This document shows, in pieces, positions 23,166 through 30,644 of a stretch of 36,971 bases of DNA (position 1 is the stretch's first letter; every line of letters begins with the position of its first letter). Origin of the DNA: Lachnospiraceae bacterium (GTDB taxonomy: Bacteria; Bacillota; Clostridia; Lachnospirales; Lachnospiraceae); NCBI GenBank assembly GCA_009774215.1, contig VSNH01000018.1, positions 1 through 36,971 on the forward strand, written 5' to 3'. Made by a program: the position numbers and the translations under genes. The notes beneath the pieces were generated by a model. That model saw only the letters and a list, made by a program, of their open reading frames with translations, had not been told where the DNA came from and did no database searches.

Positions 23166-23261
23166 GCGGAGAATGCCGCTTTTTGGCATTCTCCTGTGTG
23201 AGACTTAGTACTTCTCCACGAAACAGCCTTTGCTGTGAGTGGCTAGAAGTACTTCTCACAC
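23166..23261 (-). repeat. Structured intercistronic repeat, family 1, copy D (best-formed copy)
   Basis: The mutL TGA lies inside the first arm. On the minus strand GTGTGAGA pairs with TCTCACAC and AGTACTTC pairs with GAAGTACT, with the 3-nt bulge AAG on the 3' side. The distal part forms CCAC with GTGG around ACAGC with GCTGT. The second hairpin is GGAGAATGCC with GGCATTCTCC. The element occupies nearly the whole mutL-miaA gap. Confidence 0.85.
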
Positions 23262-25367
23262 GATTCGTTTAAATTTCTTTTCAATCTCCTGCTTACTCAT
23301 GGAAATAATCGTCGGTCTGCCGTGGGGACAGTTATAGGGGTTATCCAATGTCAGAAGCTCGTCGATCAGCGCTTCCATCTCCTGTCGGCTCATGCGCATG
23401 TTACCCTTGACTGCCGCCTTACATGCCATGGTGGCAATGCGGTTTCGTATGCTCTCCGGCGTTCCCGTCACCGCCTCGGCCACCAGCTCATCCAGTACCT
23501 CATAGAAAAACTCCCCCTCGGCAAAACCGTACAGATCCAGCGGAATGCCCCGGATCGCATAGTCGTTCCCGCCAAACTCCTCGATCACAAAGCCCAGCGC
23601 CGCGAAGTCCTCCATGTGGCTTTGGAGACACTCCCTCTCCTGATTGTTTAAGGTCACGATCATGGGCGGATTGAGGCTCTGGAAGACAATCTCTTTCTCT
23701 CGGAAGCGCCGCATCAGCCGCTCATACCGCACTTTTTCGTGGGCGGCATGCTGGTCTACGATCAAAAGCTTATCCTGATAGGAAATCAGCCAGTATGTCT
23801 CGAAGAGCTGCCCGATGATTTGGTACTGCTCCTTTGCCTTCGCGGAGAGAAGCTTATCATCAAACATGGTCATCTGTTCCGGCTTCCCTGTCCCGGCAGT
23901 TTTCCCGGATGCCGGTTCCCCCTTGCCGTTGCCCGAGTCCACAGCCAGCATTTGTGACGCGGATCGTGAACCTGTTCCATTCTGTACATCAGTCCGCATT
24001 GTCCGTGTTGCAGAGGCCGATTGGACATCCGTGCCCTTCCACTCTTCCGCTTCTTTTTTCCCCGCTGTATTCATGCCGCCGGCTGCGTGATAGGCCGTCG
24101 TCTGTCTGAGGACGTTCGCTTCCGCAGGGCGACTCTTTTCATAAATCGCCCGGATGGATGCCGCCTGCGCCGACTGTCCCTCCACTTCCGGGAACGGCAT
24201 TTCCACCACGTCCGGCGTCGGCTGTCCCGGCATAACGCCACCGGCTGCCTCATGGACACGCGCAATCCTTCTTTGCTCGAACGGCTCCGGCGCCGTCTCT
24301 CTCGTCCGTCCGCCGCTTCCTCCCGCCGCTTTTTCTTTTGGCTTCTCCGGTTCAGACAGGTTTACCTCAGGAATCATCTCCCTGCCTTTAAGCGCCCCCT
24401 CCACAGCCTCCCGCACCGTCTCGTAAAAGTCCGGCGCGTCCGCGATCCGCACCTCCATCTTGGACGGGTGGACATTCACGTCGATCTTCTCCGTATCGAT
24501 CTGAAAATGCAGGATGCAGAAGGGGAATTTATGCTGCATTAAATATTCCCGATACCCTTCCTCCACCGCTTTGCTGATTAAGGCGCTGCGGATATACCTG
24601 CCGTTGATATAAATAATCTCGTAAGAACGGTTTGCCCGGTTGATCACCGGCTTCCCCAAAAGCCCTGTCACCGTCATCCCATCCTGTTCACAGTGAAAAT
24701 CTATGAGCGCATCCGCAATATCTTTCCCATAAATGCGATAAACAATCTCCCGCAGATCACCGCTGCCCGTCGTATAGAATTTATTCTGCCCGTTTAACAA
24801 AAACTTAAAAGACACCCGCGGGTTGGACATGGCTAGGTGCTCCATCAGATCCGCCACATAGGAACCTTCCGTCCGGGGTTGTTTTAAAAACTTTTTCCGT
24901 GGCGGCGTATTGTAAAAGAGGTTCCGCACAAGTAAAGTCGTGCCGCCCGGCGCACCGATCTCCTCCCGCTCCTTCTCCACGCCTCCCTCGATCAAATAAC
25001 GGACACCGGTCAGTTCCTCCGGTGTCTTGGTAATCAGCTCCACCTGGGCCACCGCCGCGATGCTGGCAAGCGCCTCCCCGCGGAATCCAAGGCTGACCAA
25101 TTTGGTCAAATCATCTGCGGAAGAAATTTTGCTGGTGGCATGGCGTAAAAAAGCGTTCTCCACCTGTGATTTCTCGATACCGCCGCCGTTGTCCGTCACC
25201 CGGATCAGCGTGGTGCCGCCGTCCTTGATCTCCACCGTGACGGCTTCCGCCCCCGCGTCAATGGCATTCTCCACCAGCTCCTTCACCACACTGGCCGGCC
25301 GCTCCACCACCTCCCCGGCGGCGATCTTGTCTATCGTCTGATTATCTAAAATATTAATTTTTGCCAC
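23256..25367 (-). CDS. mutL: DNA mismatch repair endonuclease MutL
   Basis: MutL couples mismatch recognition by MutS to strand nicking and removal. The 703-residue product has the GHKL ATPase domain with KELVENAIDAG (Glu30, Asn34), DNGGGI and GFRGEALASIAAV. A low-complexity linker rich in Ala, Gly, Thr and Glu spans about residues 340-500. The C-terminal domain carries the endonuclease motif DQHAAHEKVRYE, ACKAAVKGN and CPHGRP, so this MutL should nick DNA itself, as expected for a genome without MutH. The length slightly exceeds many Firmicutes homologues because of the linker. It starts 13 bases after mutS. Confidence 0.97.
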   Translation of the reverse strand: MAKINILDNQTIDKIAAGEVVERPASVVKELVENAIDAGAEAVTVEIKDGGTTLIRVTDNGGGIEKSQVENAFLRHATSKISSADDLTKLVSLGFRGEALASIAAVAQVELITKTPEELTGVRYLIEGGVEKEREEIGAPGGTTLLVRNLFYNTPPRKKFLKQPRTEGSYVADLMEHLAMSNPRVSFKFLLNGQNKFYTTGSGDLREIVYRIYGKDIADALIDFHCEQDGMTVTGLLGKPVINRANRSYEIIYINGRYIRSALISKAVEEGYREYLMQHKFPFCILHFQIDTEKIDVNVHPSKMEVRIADAPDFYETVREAVEGALKGREMIPEVNLSEPEKPKEKAAGGSGGRTRETAPEPFEQRRIARVHEAAGGVMPGQPTPDVVEMPFPEVEGQSAQAASIRAIYEKSRPAEANVLRQTTAYHAAGGMNTAGKKEAEEWKGTDVQSASATRTMRTDVQNGTGSRSASQMLAVDSGNGKGEPASGKTAGTGKPEQMTMFDDKLLSAKAKEQYQIIGQLFETYWLISYQDKLLIVDQHAAHEKVRYERLMRRFREKEIVFQSLNPPMIVTLNNQERECLQSHMEDFAALGFVIEEFGGNDYAIRGIPLDLYGFAEGEFFYEVLDELVAEAVTGTPESIRNRIATMACKAAVKGNMRMSRQEMEALIDELLTLDNPYNCPHGRPTIISMSKQEIEKKFKRIV

Positions 25368-25380
25368 GGCTTCCTCTTTC

Positions 25381-28035
25381 TCACGTTCCCCATCTGTTTT
25401 TCAATCGATTCTGCAATCGGTAAAGTGTATTCAGCGCGTCCACCGGCGTCAGATTGCTCACGTCGATCTCTTTCAACTCCTGTATCACGTCCTCGTCCGT
25501 CACGGTGTCAAACAGGGAAATCTGCTCCAGATCCACCTCGTCGTACCTGACGCTCTTTTTCTTCTCGCCCTTTCCCCTGTCGATCTCGATGCTCTGCACC
25601 TTCTCGGTGATATCGTTGTCGCTCAGCTGCTCCACGATCTCCTTGGCCCGGTCGATCACCATATCGGGCACCCCCGCCAGCTTTGCCACCTGAATGCCGT
25701 AGCTCTTATCGGCTCCGCCCTTCACTATCTTTCTGAGGAATACGATATCGTCCCCCTTCTCCTTGACCGCGATGCAGTAGTTGTTTACATTGTCCATCTT
25801 GCCTTCCAGCTCGGTCAGCTCATGGTAATGGGTGGCGAACAGCGTCTTGGCCCCAAGAATCCGCCTGTTGCTGATATGTTCGATCACCGCCCAGGCGATG
25901 CTCAGGCCGTCAAAGGTGGATGTGCCGCGCCCGATCTCATCGAGCACCAACAGGCTGTCCGGCGTGGCATTCCTCAAAATATTTGCCACCTCGTTCATCT
26001 CCACCATAAAAGTGGACTGCCCGCTCGCCAGATCATCGGAGGCGCCGACTCTGGTGAAAATTCTGTCCACAATGCCGATATTCGCCTGTTTAGCGGGCAC
26101 AAAGGAGCCGATCTGGGTCATCAGCACGATCAGCGCCACCTGCCGCATATAAGTGGATTTTCCCGCCATATTGGGGCCTGTAATGACCGCGATACAATGC
26201 TTTTTATCGTCCAGATGGGTGTCGTTTGCGATGAACATGTCGTTCTGGATCATCTGCTCCACTACAGGGTGCCGCCCCTCTTTGATATCAATCACGCCCT
26301 TTTCATTGAGCGCGGGGCGCACATAATGGTTCTGTTCCGCCACAAAGGCCAATGAGGTGAACACGTCCAGCCGCGCCACGGAGCGGGCGGTTTTTTGAAT
26401 CCGTTCCACCTCCCCGGCGATGGCCTCCCTGATCTCACAGAACAGGTCGTATTCCAGCGCAAAGAGCTTATCCTCCGCGTTCAGGATGGAATCCTCCAGC
26501 TCCTTCAATCTGGGTGTCGTATACCGCTCCGCGTTGGCAAGCGTCTGCTTGCGCACATAGTCCTCCGGCACCAGATCACGGTAAGAATTGGTCACCTCAA
26601 AATAGTAGCCGAAAACCTTATTGTACTTGATGCGCAGATTCCTGATGCCCGTGCGCTCCCGGTCCTCCTCCTCAAGCTGCGCCAGCCACTTTTTCCCGTC
26701 GGTCTTTGCTTTTTTCAGGGAATCTATCGTCCCGTTAAAGCCCTCCCTGATGATACCGCCCTCCCTGACGGCAATGGGCGGCTCCTCCATAATCGCGTCG
26801 TCGATCAGCTTATGGATATCCTCAAGCGGATCCATATGTTCACGGATTTCCTTTAAAAGCGGCGCGTCAAAATCGGCCAGCACCGTCCGCAAAGAAGGCA
26901 GCATGGCCAGAGAATTGCGCAGCGCGATCAAATCCCGTGGATTGGCCGTCTTGTAACTGATCCTGCCGAGAAGCCTCTCCAGATCATAGATGGCATGAAG
27001 ATACTCCCGCAGCTCCTCGCGGTCAACGCTCCGTTTGCAAAGCTCCTCCACCGCATTAAGCCGCTTTTCAATCCGCGCCCCGTCGATTAGGGGCTGCTCT
27101 ATGTACTTGCGCAGAAGCCGTCCGCCGAGCGCCGTTTTCGTGCGGTCGAGTACGCCGAGAAGAGACCCTTTTTTCTGTTTCTCCCGCAGCGTCTCAAGAA
27201 GTTCCAGATTTCGTCTTGTGGAGCTGTCCAAAAGCATGTATTTGCTGCTCAGATAAGGATAGATATGCGTCATATGGGAAAGGGAGGTCTTCTGCGTCTC
27301 GTAAAGATACGTAAGCAGCGCTCCCGCCGCGGTGATTCCTACAGGGAAATCCTCAATCCCCAGCCCCTTCAGCGTATTCACCCGGAAATGGCGCATCAGC
27401 GTTTTTTTGCAGCCATCCTCGTCGAAGTAATGCGGGGACAGGGAATAGACAGACACGTTCAGCCGGCTTTTCAAGTCCTCGATATCATAGCCGCTGACGA
27501 AGAACTGCTCGTTGCAGATCACCTCCGAGGGCGCATACTTGTTGATCTCATCCTGCAGCCTGCGAATATCCTCCACTTCTGTCAGGTAGTAGTCCCCTGT
27601 GGTGACGTCCGCCACCGACAGCCCGATCTTTCCGGGAAAATAAGCGACGCAGAGCAGGTAATTGTTCTTGCTATCATCCAGCGCCTGTATATTCAGGTTC
27701 GTTCCCGGCGTCACCACCCGGATGACTTCCCGCTTTACGATACCCTTCGCACTTTTGGGATCCTCCACCTGTTCGCAGATCGCCACCTTGTAGCCTTTGG
27801 AAACCAGCTTGTTCAGATACGTGTCCACCGCGTGATAGGGAACGCCGCACATGGGGGCGCGTTCCTCCTGCCCGCAGCTTTTTCCCGTCAGTGTAATCTC
27901 CAGCTCTTTGGAGGCCGTCAGCGCGTCCTCAAAGAACATTTCGTAAAAATCCCCCAGTCTGTAAAATAAGATGCAGTCCTTATACTCCTTCTTCGTATCG
28001 AGGTACTGCTGCATCATTGGTGTCAATTCAGCCAT
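25381..28035 (-). CDS. mutS: DNA mismatch recognition protein MutS
   Basis: MutS binds base mismatches and small loops. The 884-residue product is of normal MutS1 length. The N-terminal mismatch motif is GDFYEMF, with Phe30 and Glu32 as the expected base-contacting residues. The ATPase domain has Walker A GPNMAGKST near residue 620 and the Walker B region LVLDEIGRGTSTFDGLSIAWAV, followed by ATHYHEL. The C-terminal tail has the dimer or tetramer-type helix (DVSNLTPVDALNTLYRLQ). The start overlaps the miaB end by 13 bases, and mutL follows, giving the standard mutS-mutL pair. Confidence 0.98.
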   Translation of the reverse strand: MAELTPMMQQYLDTKKEYKDCILFYRLGDFYEMFFEDALTASKELEITLTGKSCGQEERAPMCGVPYHAVDTYLNKLVSKGYKVAICEQVEDPKSAKGIVKREVIRVVTPGTNLNIQALDDSKNNYLLCVAYFPGKIGLSVADVTTGDYYLTEVEDIRRLQDEINKYAPSEVICNEQFFVSGYDIEDLKSRLNVSVYSLSPHYFDEDGCKKTLMRHFRVNTLKGLGIEDFPVGITAAGALLTYLYETQKTSLSHMTHIYPYLSSKYMLLDSSTRRNLELLETLREKQKKGSLLGVLDRTKTALGGRLLRKYIEQPLIDGARIEKRLNAVEELCKRSVDREELREYLHAIYDLERLLGRISYKTANPRDLIALRNSLAMLPSLRTVLADFDAPLLKEIREHMDPLEDIHKLIDDAIMEEPPIAVREGGIIREGFNGTIDSLKKAKTDGKKWLAQLEEEDRERTGIRNLRIKYNKVFGYYFEVTNSYRDLVPEDYVRKQTLANAERYTTPRLKELEDSILNAEDKLFALEYDLFCEIREAIAGEVERIQKTARSVARLDVFTSLAFVAEQNHYVRPALNEKGVIDIKEGRHPVVEQMIQNDMFIANDTHLDDKKHCIAVITGPNMAGKSTYMRQVALIVLMTQIGSFVPAKQANIGIVDRIFTRVGASDDLASGQSTFMVEMNEVANILRNATPDSLLVLDEIGRGTSTFDGLSIAWAVIEHISNRRILGAKTLFATHYHELTELEGKMDNVNNYCIAVKEKGDDIVFLRKIVKGGADKSYGIQVAKLAGVPDMVIDRAKEIVEQLSDNDITEKVQSIEIDRGKGEKKKSVRYDEVDLEQISLFDTVTDEDVIQELKEIDVSNLTPVDALNTLYRLQNRLKNRWGT

Positions 28036-29519
28036 TGGTTATCAACCATCTTTCCTAATCTTGTATGCTTGGTTTGACCCAACCAGTCAACCATTCGCCC
28101 TGTATAATAGAAGCCGTGACAGGTGTCCAGCACCACCATGACAAATTTGCCGACAAGCCGCCTGTCCGCCTTGAAGTGAACCAGCATGTTATTGCCAAGC
28201 CGCCCTGTAACAAGGGCCGGATCCTGCTCGTTCACCTCTTCCACAAGGGCCTCCATAACTTTTCCTTCCAAAAGTGCGGCCCGCGCCTTCGCCGTCTCCT
28301 GCACCACGGCGAGAAGCTTGTCAAACCCCTCGTGCACAGTTTCCTCCGGCACCCGGTTCTCCATGGCCGCCGCGGGGGTGCCTGTCCGCGGAGAATAGAT
28401 GAACGTGAAGGCGTTGTCGAACTGTACCTTCCTCACCACGTCGATGGTCTCCTCCACGTCCTCCGGCGTCTCTCCCGGAAAGCCCACGATCAGATCCGTG
28501 GTGATCGCGATATCGGGAATGGCTGCCTTCAACTTATCCACAAGCGCCAGATACTGCGCCTTCGTATAACGCCTGTTCATAGCCTGCAAGATGCGGTCAG
28601 AGCCCGCCTGCAGGGGCAGATGCAGATGACGGCATATTTTAGTGGAACGTCTCATCACCTCGATCAGCTCGTCCGACAGATCCTTGGGATGGGAAGTCAT
28701 AAAACGGATACGCCGCAGTCCCTCGATCTTTTCCACCTCCCGCAATAATTCGGCAAAGGTTATCGGGGGCTTCAGATTCTTCCCGTAGGAGTTGACATTC
28801 TGCCCAAGCAGCATGATTTCCGCCACGCCATCCTCAACAAGCGCTTCAATCTCCCGCAGAATATCCTTCGGTTCCCTGCTTCTCTCCCGCCCACGCACAT
28901 AGGGCACGATACAATAGCTGCAAAAATTATTGCATCCAAACATAATGTTCACGCCGGACTTATAGCTGTACTTGCGCTTTACCGGCAGGTTTTCCACGAT
29001 TTTATCCGTCTCCTCCCTGATATCCACAATCATATCCTCGGAGGCCAGCGTCTCAGAGAGAAGCTCCGCAAACTGAAAAAGGTTGTGGGTGCCGAAGATC
29101 AAATCCACAAACCGATAGCTTTTCTGTATCTTTTCAATGACCGCCTGCTCCTGCATCATACAGCCGCAGAGCGCGATTTTCAGATGGGGCTTCTTCTTTT
29201 TCAGGCTGTTTAAGAAGCCCAGCCGCCCATATACCCTCTGGTTGGCGTTGTCCCTCACGGTACAGGTGTTGTAGATGACAAAATCCGCCTCCTCCTCCGC
29301 ATTGGTCAGCTCGTAGCCCGCCTGCGCAAGAATGCCGGAGAGCTTCTCGGAATCCCGGGCATTCATCTGACAGCCGAAAGTCACCACGCAGGCCTTCGGA
29401 AACCGTCCGTGCTCCACCTGAAAGGCCGAGACATATACGCGGCATTTTCCAATGTATTCTTCCTGCCGCTCCCGCTCTTCTGCAGGTGTACTCACATTTA
29501 TATCCATTTTATCATACAT
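28023..29519 (-). CDS. miaB: tRNA-2-methylthio-N6-dimethylallyladenosine synthase
   Basis: MiaB adds a methylthio group to i6A37 of tRNA. The 498-residue product has the N-terminal UPF0004 domain with three cluster cysteines (Cys50, Cys86 and Cys120), the radical SAM motif CNNFCSYC (Cys196, Cys200, Cys203), and a C-terminal TRAM domain. The extra N-terminal 40 residues before VVTFGCQMNARDSE are typical of Clostridia. The ATG at 29517-29519 has only a weak AGAG close by; an in-frame ATG four codons later is possible. A promoter with a perfect TATAAT lies upstream. The overlap with mutS suggests coupling. Confidence 0.96.
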   Translation of the reverse strand: MYDKMDINVSTPAEERERQEEYIGKCRVYVSAFQVEHGRFPKACVVTFGCQMNARDSEKLSGILAQAGYELTNAEEEADFVIYNTCTVRDNANQRVYGRLGFLNSLKKKKPHLKIALCGCMMQEQAVIEKIQKSYRFVDLIFGTHNLFQFAELLSETLASEDMIVDIREETDKIVENLPVKRKYSYKSGVNIMFGCNNFCSYCIVPYVRGRERSREPKDILREIEALVEDGVAEIMLLGQNVNSYGKNLKPPITFAELLREVEKIEGLRRIRFMTSHPKDLSDELIEVMRRSTKICRHLHLPLQAGSDRILQAMNRRYTKAQYLALVDKLKAAIPDIAITTDLIVGFPGETPEDVEETIDVVRKVQFDNAFTFIYSPRTGTPAAAMENRVPEETVHEGFDKLLAVVQETAKARAALLEGKVMEALVEEVNEQDPALVTGRLGNNMLVHFKADRRLVGKFVMVVLDTCHGFYYTGRMVDWLGQTKHTRLGKMVDNQWLN

Positions 29520-29562
29520 TTTCTCTTGACTTTTTTCCTTCCCATCATATACTCTATAAAAA

Positions 29563-29608
29563 GAAGCGTTTTTTACCGTACAGCCTTAAGGCGCAAGCGG
29601 GGCGCTTC
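29563..29608 (-). terminator. Possible attenuator in the miaB leader
   Basis: On the minus strand GAAGCG (29603-29608) pairs with CGCTTC (29563-29568), followed by TTTTTAT. The loop is long (34 bases) and holds a smaller AAGCG with CGCTT hairpin. It lies between the predicted promoter and miaB, and could either end degV read-through or attenuate the operon. Confidence 0.4.
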
Positions 29609-29673
29609 GTTTCTTTTTTATGTTGATAATATCAGACAAATATAATTTCTTATCTTCTGCGTATCTAATCACA

Positions 29674-29689
29674 AGTTCCACATGGAACA
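29674..29689. other. parS-like palindrome
   Basis: AGTTCCACATGGAACA matches the parS form TGTTCCACGTGGAACA at 14 of 16 positions. The central CG is changed to CA, which usually weakens ParB binding, so this may be only a chance palindrome in the miaB leader. Confidence 0.25.
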
Positions 29690-29690
29690 C

Positions 29691-29719
29691 ATTATAGCGC
29701 AAAACCGCTCCTTCGTCAC
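29691..29719 (-). promoter_or_regulatory. Sigma-A type promoter for miaB-mutS-mutL-miaA
   Basis: On the minus strand GTGACG (29714-29719) and a perfect TATAAT (29691-29696) are separated by 17 bases. It lies just after the degV stop. Confidence 0.55.
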
Positions 29720-29733
29720 CCAAAATCGGAAGT

Positions 29734-30597
29734 TTATATTTTTTGGGAGCAGGCCAGCGCCAGAGAACCCGGCCCAATATGACAGGCGATGCTCAAAGAA
29801 AGCGGATCCATGTGCACGTCAAAGCCCGGAAGCGCCTGAAGCACCTGCTCCTTAAACTGCTCCGCCGCTCCCTTGTCATAGGTGTATGCGATCTGTAACC
29901 AGATATTGTCGGGCGACACGCCGCCGAAACGCTTCTCCATGTCATTGCGGATCGCGTTTATCATAATCGTCTTACCCTGTGAAACCGTCCGCGCCTTGGC
30001 AAACGCATCCAGCTTCTCGCCCTGAATCTGCAAGACGGGCTTCAGCCTTAAAATCGTGCCGAGCGCGGCCGCCGCAGGCGTAATCCGCCCACCCCGTTTC
30101 AGATAGTACAGCGTATCCAACATGATATAAATGCTGGAATTGAACTTATCCTCCTCCAGAAATTCCCGGATCGCGGCGGCATCCAGCCCTCGCTCGATCA
30201 GGACGAGCGCGTCCAGCGCCGACTGTCTCTGTGTCACGGAGATCCGCTGATTGTTGACCACCTGCACCCTGCCGTCATAGTTCTCCGCCAGCATACGCGC
30301 GCTCTGGCAGGAACCGCTCAGGCCGCTGGACATGGGTATATGCACAATCTCATCATAGGTTTCCAGCAGTTCGTCCCATAGCTTCATCACCGCTTCCGGG
30401 CTGGGCTGGCTTGTAATCACATCCGCATTCTCGGCAAGCCGTTCATAAAACTGCTCCTGCGTCAGCGTGATATCCTCAAAGAATGTCTCCTCATTGATCA
30501 TAAACGGCATAGGAAGCACATAAAGCCCCATCTCCTTCGCCTGAGACTGCGTAATGCCGCTGTTACTGTCTGTCACCACTGCTATTTTCTTACCCAT
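29734..30597 (-). CDS. DegV family fatty-acid-binding protein (FakB-like)
   Basis: DegV proteins bind a fatty acid in a buried pocket; those called FakB present it to the kinase FakA. The 287-residue product begins VVTDSNSGIT, has the phosphate-side motif PMSSGLSGSCQSA and the KRGGRI segment, and ends with IACHIGPGSLALACSQK, all typical. I chose the ATG at 30595-30597 because GAGG lies 6 bases upstream. It follows recG after 47 bases with no terminator between. With fakA two genes upstream, a FakA-FakB pairing is a reasonable inference. Confidence 0.92.
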   Translation of the reverse strand: MGKKIAVVTDSNSGITQSQAKEMGLYVLPMPFMINEETFFEDITLTQEQFYERLAENADVITSQPSPEAVMKLWDELLETYDEIVHIPMSSGLSGSCQSARMLAENYDGRVQVVNNQRISVTQRQSALDALVLIERGLDAAAIREFLEEDKFNSSIYIMLDTLYYLKRGGRITPAAAALGTILRLKPVLQIQGEKLDAFAKARTVSQGKTIMINAIRNDMEKRFGGVSPDNIWLQIAYTYDKGAAEQFKEQVLQALPGFDVHMDPLSLSIACHIGPGSLALACSQKI

Positions 30598-30644
30598 AAT
30601 CATCCTCATTTTCCGTTTTCGTTTTCCCTTTTAAGAGTGTAACG

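Noticed and set aside
22215..23201. Plus-strand open frame of 328 codons
   Set aside because: It mirrors miaA, which has a full set of motifs; no ribosome site and no family features.
29586..29777. Minus-strand frame of 63 codons after degV
   Set aside because: It overlaps the end of degV, covers the predicted miaB promoter and a hairpin, and has no good ribosome site.
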